Source of the DNA: Bombella pollinis
GTDB taxonomy: Bacteria > Pseudomonadota > Alphaproteobacteria > Acetobacterales > Acetobacteraceae
Direction: 5' to 3'
Length of the DNA stretch: 64,000 bases
Assembly (NCBI RefSeq): GCF_026385485.1
Contig: NZ_JANIDX010000001.1
Coordinates: 124,001-188,000, forward strand
Part shown: positions 51,601-60,975 of the stretch, piece after piece
How positions within the stretch are numbered: position 1 is the stretch's first letter
How the letters are laid out: every line of letters begins with the position of its first letter
Translations under genes and position numbers: made by a program
The notes under the pieces: model-generated
What the model was told of the DNA's origin: nothing
Seen by the model: the letters and a program-made list of their open reading frames with translations, nothing else
Databases searched by the model: none

Positions 51601-52287
51601 TCAACCTTTTTTAAGATCAGCTGCAGACGAAATGATGCGGTTAACAAGCCCGTATTCAACCGCCTCCTTCGCCGACATCCAGTAATTGCGGTCCGTATCA
51701 CGGGCCACTTTCTCGTAAGGCTGCCCTGTTTCCCGCGCGAAAAGCCGGTTGAGGCGTTCACGCATTTTGATGATCTCGCGGGCCTCGATATCAATATCGG
51801 TCGCCGGCCCCCGCACACCGCCCATCGGCTGATGTAAAAGGAACCGGGTATTAGGAAGACATACACGCCGCTCTGCCCGACCTGCGGCAAAAATCAACGC
51901 CCCAGCCGAGGCCACCCAGCCTGTACCAATCATCGTCACAGGGGCGATAGAATCCACAAAGCGAATCATGTCATGGATGGTATCACCGCTCTCTACATGG
52001 CCACCGGGAGAGTTTACATAAACCTCAATCGGCTTATCCGACTCCCCAGCAAGAGCGAGAAGGCGGCCGGTAATCTCACGGGCCATGCGGTCATGCACCT
52101 CCCCAAAGATGAGCACCTTGCGTTGCTCAAAGAGATGGCGTTCTACCTCTGGCGCAGGAGCGGCCTTTTTCTCCTCCTCGGCTGGTTTTTCAGCCTCCTC
52201 CATACGGAGCGGCCCCCTTACAGGAGAGGTAGACAGAGCAGACCGAGAGGGTGCGGTATAAGTATCGCGTTCGTCATATGTCATCAT
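51601..52287 (-). CDS. clpP: Divergent ClpP-like serine protease
   Basis: About 228 residues from the ATG at 52287 (AGGAT 7 bases upstream). The catalytic triad is kept: Ser in GWVASAGALIF, His in RFLLHQPMGG, Asp in VARDTDRNYWMS. It differs from E. coli ClpP in two ways: the MGA after the Ser is AGA, and the axial-loop region before the fold is replaced by an acidic/basic stretch (MEEAEKPAEEEKKAAP). It may be a second ClpP paralogue with altered partner binding. No clpX follows; the downstream partner is a ferritin-like gene. Confidence 0.85.
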   Translation of the reverse strand: MMTYDERDTYTAPSRSALSTSPVRGPLRMEEAEKPAEEEKKAAPAPEVERHLFEQRKVLIFGEVHDRMAREITGRLLALAGESDKPIEVYVNSPGGHVESGDTIHDMIRFVDSIAPVTMIGTGWVASAGALIFAAGRAERRVCLPNTRFLLHQPMGGVRGPATDIDIEAREIIKMRERLNRLFARETGQPYEKVARDTDRNYWMSAKEAVEYGLVNRIISSAADLKKG

Positions 52288-52525
52288 GTGCGCTATCCTG
52301 CTCCCGCTTTGTCTCTCTGCCAAGCCATAAAAACGCACTTCTGGGTCGCTTTTTTATTATTTCCTAAGGGAAAATTAGGACTCTATTTCTCCCCATCCCA
52401 GCCTCACCCCATTAAGAGATGCAGATAAGGAATTGCGTCAAACCGCAGAGATACATATTCTGCCCCGTAATTTCTCTAGGGCTTTTTGGGCCCTGTCCCT
52501 TTGCCCCCATAGATATGCCCGGACT

Positions 52526-53464
52526 ATGACACCCAGTTTTTTTAACCGCTTCTCCCACATTATGCGCCATAGCAGCAAAGCCGTTTCTATTCTGGCTGTG
52601 CCTTTCCTCCTCACAGCCTGCCAACATCGCGGCCCGGTGGAAATGACACGCGACCTCTCGCATGACCTCATGGGCGGCGAAATTAAAAAACTGCACCCTC
52701 TTACACCGGGTTATGACACACCTGCCCCTAATATCGCCTTTACTCCTACGACTATTCCAGAGTTTCCTAGCCCAGAAAATCGCGCCATGATTACGACCAA
52801 GCTAGAGCAAGACCGTAATCTTACCCAGCATGTCGGGGCAGCAGGGGGCGCATTACCAATTGGTATGGTCAATCCCCTTCCCCCACGCACTCAACATGGC
52901 GGGGCAACAACCTTAAACAGCCCAAGCCAGCCCCCCGCATTGGAGGACACACCCGCGCCTCCTCCTGCACGAATCTCTAGCTCTGGCTCAACGCTCATCT
53001 ATCAACCCATCTCCCACACAATGCCCACCTATCTGCCAGACCCCGGGCACCCCCCCCTGCCGATTCTGTTCCCCGGCTTCACACTGCCGGATGCGGCTCG
53101 CTCTCTCATCCCCAATTTTGATACCACCACCCCAGCAGGGACGCTCATCCGTTTTCAATCCGGTACGGACCATATGGTGGAAAATCAAACCGATCGTTTT
53201 AACGAGATTATCGCCCATCGCCGCCATCATCGGCTTGTCATCCGTGGCTTCGGCACCACCCTTACCGCACAAGCGGGCCTCTCCCCCACAGAGCAAGCCA
53301 ATGAGATTGCCCTCGCCCTCCTACGCGCCCGAGCAGTCGCGCAGCAATTAACCCTCATGGGTGTTTCAGCAAACGATATGCGCCTAACAGGTGAGCCTAT
53401 CGGCGATGGGGTGCGCGTCTCTTACGAGCTAAACATCAAACCCACCCAAACAGCCCAACGCTAA
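52526..53464 (+). CDS. OmpA-like C-terminal domain lipoprotein
   Basis: About 312 residues from 52526, or 300 from an ATG at 52562; neither has a clear ribosome site. The segment SILAVPFLLTACQHRG is a lipoprotein signal with Cys in a lipobox. A Pro-rich linker leads to a C-terminal OmpA-like region with TLIRFQSGTDHMVENQTDRFNEI and LVIRGFGTT, then LSPTEQANEIALALLRARAVAQQL. It probably sits in the outer membrane and touches peptidoglycan, although the NX2LSxxRA motif is degenerate. Confidence 0.75.
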   Translation: MTPSFFNRFSHIMRHSSKAVSILAVPFLLTACQHRGPVEMTRDLSHDLMGGEIKKLHPLTPGYDTPAPNIAFTPTTIPEFPSPENRAMITTKLEQDRNLTQHVGAAGGALPIGMVNPLPPRTQHGGATTLNSPSQPPALEDTPAPPPARISSSGSTLIYQPISHTMPTYLPDPGHPPLPILFPGFTLPDAARSLIPNFDTTTPAGTLIRFQSGTDHMVENQTDRFNEIIAHRRHHRLVIRGFGTTLTAQAGLSPTEQANEIALALLRARAVAQQLTLMGVSANDMRLTGEPIGDGVRVSYELNIKPTQTAQR

Positions 53465-53524
53465 CGGGCTGTCATCGCACTCCTGTGAAATAAAAATCGC
53501 CTCATCTGCGCGAAAAACCCTTGT

Positions 53525-53565
53525 CGAACGCCCCGCCCTCATGAAACATGGGGCGTTCGTTTTTT
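53525..53565 (+). terminator. Rho-independent terminator of the OmpA-like lipoprotein gene
   Basis: CGAACGCCCC pairs perfectly with GGGGCGTTCG and is followed by six Ts. Confidence 0.93.
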
Positions 53566-53615
53566 GAGGCTTTAGGCCCTGCCCTATTGCCCCGCCTGTT
53601 GATTGATTGAGTGTC

Positions 53616-54809
53616 ATGACTGAAGAATTCCACAAAATCCGCCGCCTGCCGCCTTATGTCTTTGCTGAAGTCAACAAAGCCAAAGCCGCCGCACGCGCCG
53701 CCGGGGAGGATATTGTGGATCTCGGCATGGGCAACCCAGACAGCCCACCCCCGCAGCATGTTATTGATAAATTAACCGAGACACTGCGTAACCCGCGTGT
53801 GCATGGTTACTCTGTCAGCCGTGGCATCCCCGGGTTACGTAAAGCCCAAGCCGCTTATTATGACCGCCGCTTTGGTGTGAAACTGGACCCAGAGACGGAG
53901 ATTATCGCCACCATCGGCTCTAAAGAAGGCTTAGCGAACCTCGCCTCAGCCATCACTAGCCCCGGCGATACCATCTTGGTGCCTAACCCCTCTTACCCCA
54001 TCCATCAATTCGGCTTCATCATTGCTGGGGCCTCTGTCCGCTCTGTCCCTGCCTCACCTGATGAGACGATGCTGCGTGCGCTCCATCGTGCTGTTCGTCA
54101 CTCCGTCCCCAAGCCAACGGCCCTCATCATCAATTTCCCCTCCAATCCGACAGCCTATCTCGCCTCTAAGGAGTTTTATAAAGAGATCGTCGCCTTCGCG
54201 CGGAAGGAGAATATCTGGGTCCTCTCCGACCTCGCTTATTCGGAAATCTATTTTGGTGATGAGCCTCCTCCTTCCATCCTCTCTATTGAGGGCGCAAAGG
54301 ACATCGCTGTGGAGTTTACCTCCATGTCCAAGACCTACTCCATGGCGGGTTGGCGCATTGGCTTTGCAGCGGGCAACCCGCGTTTAATTCAGGCCCTCAC
54401 ACGCATTAAATCCTACCTTGATTATGGGGCTTTTACCCCTGTGCAGGTTGCTGCCACGGCCGCTCTTAATGGCCCGCAAGATTATGTGGAAGATATGCGC
54501 CTACTTTATAAAGATAGGCGCGATGTTCTTATCCGCGGCCTCCATGCTGCGGGATGGGATGTCCCCACACCGGAGGGATCGATGTTCGCATGGGCACCCA
54601 TTCCGCCTCACTTCGCTCATATGGGCAGTGTGGCTTTCTCCAAGCTCTTATTGAAGGAAGCAAAAGTCGCCGTTGCCCCCGGATTAGGCTTTGGTGAACA
54701 TGGGGATGGATTCGTCCGCATCGGGCTGGTGGAAAATAACCAACGCCTCCGCCAAGCCACACGCTCCATTAAAACATTCATGAACCACCATAACGCCGTT
54801 AAATCATAA
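53616..54809 (+). CDS. Class I PLP aminotransferase (AlaC/DapL-like)
   Basis: 397 residues from the ATG at 53616. Fold-type I motifs: GMGNPDSPPPQHV, PNPSYPIHQFG, INFPSNPTAYLAS, SDLAYSEIYFG and the PLP Lys in TSMSKTYSMAGWRIGFAAGN. This group is annotated variously as alanine, aspartate or LL-diaminopimelate aminotransferase. Its position just before homoserine dehydrogenase, a frequent alphaproteobacterial arrangement, points to aspartate-family amino acids. The exact substrate is not fixed. Confidence 0.85.
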   Translation: MTEEFHKIRRLPPYVFAEVNKAKAAARAAGEDIVDLGMGNPDSPPPQHVIDKLTETLRNPRVHGYSVSRGIPGLRKAQAAYYDRRFGVKLDPETEIIATIGSKEGLANLASAITSPGDTILVPNPSYPIHQFGFIIAGASVRSVPASPDETMLRALHRAVRHSVPKPTALIINFPSNPTAYLASKEFYKEIVAFARKENIWVLSDLAYSEIYFGDEPPPSILSIEGAKDIAVEFTSMSKTYSMAGWRIGFAAGNPRLIQALTRIKSYLDYGAFTPVQVAATAALNGPQDYVEDMRLLYKDRRDVLIRGLHAAGWDVPTPEGSMFAWAPIPPHFAHMGSVAFSKLLLKEAKVAVAPGLGFGEHGDGFVRIGLVENNQRLRQATRSIKTFMNHHNAVKS

Positions 54810-54857
54810 ACCCCGCCCCTTTTGGGGCTTGTCTCACCCTGATGAAAGCCACTGCAC

Positions 54858-56201
54858 ATGACTGCTGCCCTTCACAACACTGTATCATCTCCCGCCCTTC
54901 CGCCACTTCGGTTAGGTATTGCAGGCCTTGGGACAGTGGGGACGGGTGTCATTCGCCTATTGCGCGCCCACGCGGCTCTGCTCCAAAGCCGTACAGGCCG
55001 TCAGATTGAGGTTATTGCCGTCAGTGCCCGCAATCGCACACGCGATCGGGGGATCGACCTCTCCGCCCTGCAATGGTACGATGACCCTATCGCCCTTGCT
55101 GCCGCCCCTGATATTGATGTGGTGGTAGAGCTTATGGGCGGGGCAGATGGCGCGGCCCGTGCTTTGGTAGAGGCCGCCTTAAAGGCGGGCAAAGCTGTCG
55201 TCACAGCTAATAAAGCCCTTGTAGCTCGTCATGCCCAAACGCTCGCGCGCCTCAGCCATAAACATGACGCCCCGCTTTTGTTTGAAGCAGCCGTGGCAGG
55301 GGGCATCCCCGCTATCAAAATGGTGCGCGAAGGGGTCGCCCCAGATGCCCTCACACGCTTAAGCGGCATCCTCAATGGGACAAGCAACTTCATCCTCACC
55401 GAGATGGCGGAAACAGGCCGCGCTTTTGATGATGTATTGAAGGAAGCCCAAGAGAAAGGCTATGCTGAGGCTGATCCCTCCGCTGATATTGATGGCTGGG
55501 ATGCCGCCCATAAGCTAAGCATCCTCACGGCCATTGCCTTCCGCCCGATTCTCTTTGATAGTCTTGCCGTCAGCGGGATGCGCCGCATCACAACAAGCGA
55601 TATTCATCAGGCCCGTAAGCTGGGTTATGCCATCAAAATGCTCGGTGTTGCCCGCCGCCTTGCCGATGACCGCGTAGAAGCATGGGTGCAACCCTGCCTC
55701 ATCCCCGCACAATCGGGCCTCGCGCAGGTTAATGGCGTGTATAATGCCCTCACAACGGAAGGGCCTTTCAGCGGGCCGATTACCATCTCCGGCCAAGGGG
55801 CGGGAGAAGGCCCTACAGCAAATGCGGTCATGGCCGATATTATCGACCTCGCCCGTGGTCATGCCCTCCCTCTCTGGGGCCGTATGGCAGAGCAAGCCCC
55901 CATCGCGTGCGAGCCGATTGAAGACTTGCCCAGCCGGTTCTATCTCCGCATCACGCTCAAAACCCCATCAGATGCGGCACCAGATGCTACTACGGCCCTG
56001 CGTGAGGTCCGCACCATTTTAGAAAATGAGGCCCTCCCGATAGAGAGCGGCCATCACCATATGGAGGGTGATGCTGCCCAGCTTATCTTCCTCACCGGCA
56101 CCACAAGCTTGGCCGAGATTAACCGCCTCCTCCCCATTTTAGAGGAAGTCGCCTTTATCAACGGCACACCGCTTGCCCTCAAGCTGGAGGATTTACCATG
56201 A
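54858..56201 (+). CDS. hom: Homoserine dehydrogenase
   Basis: NAD(P)-dependent reduction of aspartate semialdehyde to homoserine, precursor of threonine and methionine. 447 residues: Rossmann motif GLGTVGTGVIRLL, TANKALVARH, catalytic block AAVAGGIPAIKMVRE and GILNGTSNFILTEM, then a C-terminal ACT-like domain (about 355-440) for feedback control. The stop overlaps the glpX start by 4 bases. Confidence 0.96.
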   Translation: MTAALHNTVSSPALPPLRLGIAGLGTVGTGVIRLLRAHAALLQSRTGRQIEVIAVSARNRTRDRGIDLSALQWYDDPIALAAAPDIDVVVELMGGADGAARALVEAALKAGKAVVTANKALVARHAQTLARLSHKHDAPLLFEAAVAGGIPAIKMVREGVAPDALTRLSGILNGTSNFILTEMAETGRAFDDVLKEAQEKGYAEADPSADIDGWDAAHKLSILTAIAFRPILFDSLAVSGMRRITTSDIHQARKLGYAIKMLGVARRLADDRVEAWVQPCLIPAQSGLAQVNGVYNALTTEGPFSGPITISGQGAGEGPTANAVMADIIDLARGHALPLWGRMAEQAPIACEPIEDLPSRFYLRITLKTPSDAAPDATTALREVRTILENEALPIESGHHHMEGDAAQLIFLTGTTSLAEINRLLPILEEVAFINGTPLALKLEDLP

Positions 56202-57202
56202 GTTCCCAGCCCTCCAGCATCACACCTCATGCGTACCGTGTAACGGGGCGGAATCTGGGCCTTGACCTCGCCCGTGTGACCGAGGCCGCTGCCATTGCCT
56301 CTGCCCGTTGGACAGGCCGTGGCGATAAAAACGCTGCGGATGCGGCCGCTGTTGCAGCAATGCGTACAGCCTTTGATACTGTTGCCATCAGCGGCACAGT
56401 GACCATTGGTGAGGGGGAAATGGATGAAGCCCCCATGCTCTATATTGGCGAAAAAGTAGGCCACGGCGGCCCAGAGATGGATATTGCTGTGGACCCGCTA
56501 GAGGGAACCAATCTCTGCGCCCGTAGCCTGCCCAATGCCATCACTGTTGTAGCCCTCGCCCAAAAAGGCTGCTTCCTCCACGCGCCAGATATTTATATGC
56601 AAAAGCTCGCTGTAGGCCCCGGCCTGCCGGACGGCGTGATAGAGATTGATGCCTCTATAGGCCAAAATCTCGCTAATCTAGCACGCGCCAAGCACTGCGA
56701 TGTCAGCGACCTCATCCTCTGTGCGCTAGAGCGGGAACGCCATAATGAGCTTGTGGCCAAAGCACGCGAAGCCGGGGCGCGTGTCCGGCTCATCAGTGAT
56801 GGTGATGTAGCCGCCGTCATCGCCACATGTTTGCCCAATAGCGGGGTCGATATTTATGCAGGCAGCGGTGGCGCACCGGAAGGTGTATTAGCCGCCGCGG
56901 CAATACGGTGCCTGAATGGCCAAATGCAAGGTCGCCTCCTTTTTGAGAACGAGGCCCAAATTACACGCACACGCAGCATGATTCGCGCTGACCTCGACCC
57001 TACACAGGCCCTTACCTTGGCCGATATGGCGGCTGGTCCTGTCTTTTTCTGCGCTACAGGGGTGACCTCTGGTGATTTGCTAAAAGGGGTGGAATATCCC
57101 AACCCGCATTATATCCGCACCCATTCCGTCATGATGCGCTCAGAGAGTGGCACAATCCGCTATATGGATGCTTATCACCATTTCGACCCTCATCTCGCTT
57201 AA
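56198..57202 (+). CDS. glpX: Fructose-1,6-bisphosphatase class II
   Basis: Gluconeogenic phosphatase of 334 residues, the GlpX type. Metal and substrate motifs: GEGEMDEAPMLYIGEKVG, DPLEGTNLCAR, and SGGAPEGVLAAAAIRC. Coupled to hom by overlap. Acetic acid bacteria rely on the pentose phosphate route and use FBPase for hexose regeneration (general knowledge). Confidence 0.95.
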   Translation: MSSQPSSITPHAYRVTGRNLGLDLARVTEAAAIASARWTGRGDKNAADAAAVAAMRTAFDTVAISGTVTIGEGEMDEAPMLYIGEKVGHGGPEMDIAVDPLEGTNLCARSLPNAITVVALAQKGCFLHAPDIYMQKLAVGPGLPDGVIEIDASIGQNLANLARAKHCDVSDLILCALERERHNELVAKAREAGARVRLISDGDVAAVIATCLPNSGVDIYAGSGGAPEGVLAAAAIRCLNGQMQGRLLFENEAQITRTRSMIRADLDPTQALTLADMAAGPVFFCATGVTSGDLLKGVEYPNPHYIRTHSVMMRSESGTIRYMDAYHHFDPHLA

Positions 57203-57220
57203 GGACCTTTTACCCCTTTC

Positions 57221-59044
57221 ATGCGTGCCACCTCGCCTTCTACCACCACTCCCCCCACTACGCCGGACCTTGTTTTAAATATACAACGCAGTGCAGGGCT
57301 ACGCCGCTGGGTATGGCGTCATCCCCTCCTTGCCCAAGCAGATAACAGGCTGGCCCTCGCCCTTGCCCAGAAGCTGGATATGTCCGAGCTTACAGCACGC
57401 ATCCTTGCAGGGCGTGGCATCACGGTAGAAACGGTGGAATCTTACCTCCAACCCCGTTTGCGCGATGCGCTGCCAAACCCCTCTTGCCTCAAAGATATGG
57501 ACGCCACAGCAGCCCGTTTGGCAGCAGCCGTGACACACCATGAGACAATCGGCATCTTAGGGGATTATGATGTTGATGGAGCTTGTGGGACGGCCCTGCT
57601 CTGCTCCACACTCACTGCTTTAGGCTGCCAGGTTTTTACCCACATCCCTGACCGCATTGCCGAAGGCTATGGCCCCAACATCCCCGCTTTGGAAGGGCTC
57701 CTCCAACAAGGGGCGACACTGCTCGTATGTGTGGATTGCGGTACCGCCGCGGTTGAAACACTCGACCATTTTGAGAGCAGGGCGGACCGCATCGTACTAG
57801 ACCATCACAAGCCCGATGGTATGCGCTTACCCAAAGGGTTGGTCGTCAACCCGAATCGTCTTGATTGTGAGTCCGGCCTTGGGCAGCTTTGTGCCACATC
57901 TGTTGCGTTCCTCACCATCATAGCCCTCCAACGCACACTCCGCCAGCAAGGGTGGTTCAACCACCATCCAGAGCCTGACCTTATGGCTCTGCTAGACCTC
58001 ACAGCTTTAGCAACCATTTGTGATGTGATGCCCTTACAGGGGCTTAATCGCGCTCTTGTTGCCCAAGGCCTCAAAATCATGAATCGCCGTCAACGCCCCG
58101 GCTTAGCCGCACTGGCTGATATTGCCGGGGTAAAGGCCGATGCCACCGCAATGAGCTGCGGCTTTGCCCTAGGCCCGCGCATTAATGCTGGGGGACGTAT
58201 TAGTAAAGCTGGGCAAGGTTTGCAGCTCCTCCTCAGCCCGACTGAAGACGATGCCCGCCCCATTGCCGAAGCCCTAGATGAAATCAACCGCAAAAGACAA
58301 ACCGTTGAGAGCCATATTCTTGATGCAGCTATAGAGCAAGCCCAAACGCAGCTCGAGGCTGGCCGTGCGGTTATCTTCCTCCACGGGGCAGATTGGCATC
58401 CCGGTGTGGTAGGCATTGTCGCAGGCCGGTTGAAAGAACGCTTTAACCGCCCTGCCCTTGTCGGAGCCTTGCAGGAAGGGATAGTGAAAGGCTCTGCCCG
58501 CTCCATCACAGGGTTGGATATGGGGGCAGCCATTATTCAGGCCCAACAATCCGGGTTGCTCTTAACCGGTGGGGGCCATGCTATGGCGGCTGGTTTCTCC
58601 CTTACTGAGGAACAATGCCCCGCTTTTCACACCTTCCTAGACGATATGCTCAGTGAGGCACGCACTCTCCCCCCGCAAGATGATTTGCTCTTGGATGGTG
58701 TGGTGAATATTCAAGGGGCAACAGCTACGCTCGCCCGGACTATCGCCCAACTAGCCCCTTTCGGACCGGGAAATGAAGAACCCCTTTTAGCCCTCCGCAA
58801 TGTGCGCTGTGTTAAGGCCGACCGCATCGGCCAAGATGGCAATACGTTACGGGTGATTCTCCAAGATAGCGATGGCCTTAACCGCCTTAAAGGGTTGCTT
58901 TTTCGCTCTGGGGAAAAACGTTTTGCCCCCCTCTTAGAGGATAAGAGCCGCCCCCTCCTCCATATTGCTGGGCAATTACGATTAGAACGTTGGCAAGAGC
59001 GAGAAAATCTTACTTTTTTCATTTTTGACGCCGCATTGGCTTGA
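57221..59044 (+). CDS. recJ: Single-stranded-DNA exonuclease RecJ
   Basis: 5'-3' ssDNA exonuclease in recombination and repair, 607 residues. DHH-superfamily motifs are LGDYDVDGACGTALL, CVDCGTAA, and VLDHHKPDG; the DHHA1 domain shows GSARSITGLDMG and TGGGHAMAAGFSL, and an OB fold ends the protein. It lies 18 bases after glpX. Confidence 0.95.
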   Translation: MRATSPSTTTPPTTPDLVLNIQRSAGLRRWVWRHPLLAQADNRLALALAQKLDMSELTARILAGRGITVETVESYLQPRLRDALPNPSCLKDMDATAARLAAAVTHHETIGILGDYDVDGACGTALLCSTLTALGCQVFTHIPDRIAEGYGPNIPALEGLLQQGATLLVCVDCGTAAVETLDHFESRADRIVLDHHKPDGMRLPKGLVVNPNRLDCESGLGQLCATSVAFLTIIALQRTLRQQGWFNHHPEPDLMALLDLTALATICDVMPLQGLNRALVAQGLKIMNRRQRPGLAALADIAGVKADATAMSCGFALGPRINAGGRISKAGQGLQLLLSPTEDDARPIAEALDEINRKRQTVESHILDAAIEQAQTQLEAGRAVIFLHGADWHPGVVGIVAGRLKERFNRPALVGALQEGIVKGSARSITGLDMGAAIIQAQQSGLLLTGGGHAMAAGFSLTEEQCPAFHTFLDDMLSEARTLPPQDDLLLDGVVNIQGATATLARTIAQLAPFGPGNEEPLLALRNVRCVKADRIGQDGNTLRVILQDSDGLNRLKGLLFRSGEKRFAPLLEDKSRPLLHIAGQLRLERWQERENLTFFIFDAALA

Positions 59045-59084
59045 CGTCACGCCCCATCCTGCCTATTAACCCCTCACGCCTTTA

Positions 59085-59160
59085 GTCCCGTTCGTCTAGA
59101 GGCCTAGGACACCGCCCTTTCACGGCGGCAACACGGGTTCGAATCCCGTACGGGACGCCA
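59085..59160 (+). tRNA. tRNA-Glu (anticodon TTC)
   Basis: Begins GTCCCGTTCGTCTAGAGG, anticodon loop CTTTCAC (TTC) within CCGCC/GGCGG, T-arm CGGGTTCGAATCCCG, acceptor GTCCCGT/ACGGGAC and encoded CCA. Confidence 0.97.
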
Positions 59161-59180
59161 TTTTCAGTATAATTGAAAAT
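59160..59180 (+). terminator. AT-rich hairpin after tRNA-Glu
   Basis: ATTTTCA pairs with TGAAAAT around a 7-base loop right after the CCA end. Weak stem. Confidence 0.4.
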
Positions 59181-59271
59181 AAAGCGGCTCAGTTTCATTC
59201 AAAAACAATTTTCTAACCTTTAACGTTACTCCTATAGTGATGCAGCCTTCCCTTTTCATTTGGAGGCTTGC

Positions 59272-60821
59272 ATGCCCTCTCTTGCCTCCCTACCCAACAT
59301 ATTATCTTTATTAAAGCGCCATCTTCCCCGCATCGCTATCACAGGGTTAGCCCTGCCTCTTATTGTCCTTCCCGCTTATGCGCGTGCGCCATTGGTGAAT
59401 CTCGGCAATGCCACTGCAGCGGGGGAGGACGCCTCCACGGCCATCTTTGATAACCTCTCCCACAACATCTTCGATATATCGCCTTTAGGCAGCCTTTATA
59501 GCCTGCTCTCCCCTTTCCCGAGTTGGAGCAATCATCTCACCCTCCTCGGCGCAATGGGGGGCTGCGGACCCAAATGGCCAAAATCGGCCTTGTTCTAGCC
59601 GTTCAAGAAACATCAGAACTTTTTGGCAATATCTCTGGTGGGTTCCGTCGCGGGGCAGCTTATGACGGCATGACAACAGCCGTCCTTCAACTCAACACAC
59701 AACGCGCTTTTGGATGGTCGGGCGGGACATTCCAAGTCAGTATGGAGCAAATACACGGCCGTAATCTCAGTGCGGATAATCTTGGTGTGTATCAAACTAT
59801 CAGCGGGATTGAGGCCGACCGCTCCACCCGTTTATGGGAGTTATGGTTTGACCAAAAATTCCTCCCCCATCACACGCTCGACATCAAAATCGGCCAGCAA
59901 AGCTTGGACCAAGAATGGATGATCAGCAATAATGCGCTGCTCTTTGCCAATACGATGTTCGGCTGGCCGATGCTCCCTTCAGCCGACCTCCCCGGTGGTG
60001 GCCCAGCCTCTCCTCTTGCCAGCCTTGGGGGACGTGCCCGGTATCATGTCGTAAAGCCACTCTACATCCAAGCAGGCATCTTTAGTGGTAGCCCCGCTTA
60101 TGCCCGCACTGGCGATGCCCAAAAGAGCAACCGCTCCGGCACAAGCTTTGTCCTCAATCGCGGTATATTTGCTATTGCGGAACTCCAATATGCGCGTGGC
60201 GAGCTAAAACATATCGCCTCACCTGAGGAAGCCACAACCCTGCCCTATGTCTATCGTCTAGGCGGTTGGTATGATTCCGAGCCCTTTGCTGACCAATATG
60301 GGGATGAACATGGCATCGCCCTAAGCCCCCCCCAAAGTACCGGTAGGGCACGCCTCCATCGTGGGGCCTTTAGCCTCTATGCTGTGATGGACCAAACACT
60401 CTGGCACAGCCATCACAATTTAAGCCGCGCTCTGGCTCTCTTTGCCCGTGTAATGGGCACCCCACAATCAGACCGTGTGCCGATTGATTTCAGCATGAAT
60501 GCTGGCCTCACCCTCAAAGCCCCTCTCCCCGCTCATCCTTATGATGTGCTGGGCCTTGGCATGGGCTACACCCATACAAGCCATAGCCTTGCCCAATATG
60601 ACCGCGCTGTACAAACACATACAAATCGCTATAGCCCTGCTTAAGGCAGCGAAACCTTTATGGAGCTAATGTATCTTGGCCAAATGACAGGTTGGCTCCA
60701 ACTCCAGCCGGATTTTCAATATATCTTCAACCCCTCTGGGGGCATCCCTAATCCGCTCCATCCCACACGGCGTATTAAAAATATCGCCGTCTTTGGGCTG
60801 CGCGCAAATATTACGTTATAA
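59272..60821 (+). pseudogene. Broken OprB-type porin: frameshift and nonsense mutation
   Basis: The ATG at 59272 (GGAGG 5 bases upstream) opens a signal peptide ending AYARAP and the porin start. In the run of six Gs at 59556-59561 one base appears lost relative to the paralogue downstream, so the frame shifts and the first product ends at 59598. The barrel continues in the +1 frame to a TAA at 60642-60644, where the paralogue has CAA (Gln). Past that stop the frame resumes for 59 more codons, including MTGWLQLQPDFQY, and ends at 60821. The two halves together match the intact copy along its length. Unless the G-run is phase variable or a sequencing error, this is a pseudogene. Confidence 0.85.
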
Positions 60822-60893
60822 AAACAAATATACTCCATAATGCCCCATCCTACGTCAAAATGGAGTGACAGAAGCTAGCGTTACTATTTTGTT

Positions 60894-60941
60894 GCGAATG
60901 ATTATTAGAATCGTTGACTTTTAGAAAAGCTTTTTTATATC
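60894..60941 (+). promoter_or_regulatory. Candidate promoter of the intact porin with Fur-like box
   Basis: TTGACT (60914-60919) and TATATC (60936-60941) are 16 bp apart. Immediately upstream GCGAATGATTATTAGAATC (60894-60912) matches the E. coli Fur consensus at roughly two thirds of positions by eye. Confidence 0.4.
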
Positions 60942-60975
60942 TGTAATAAATATCACCCATGAGTTGGACATCATC

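Noticed and set aside
60642..60644. TAA in the first porin read as a possible recoded codon
   Set aside because: A frameshift upstream already breaks the gene and no recoding signal is visible; a plain nonsense change (CAA to TAA) is simpler.
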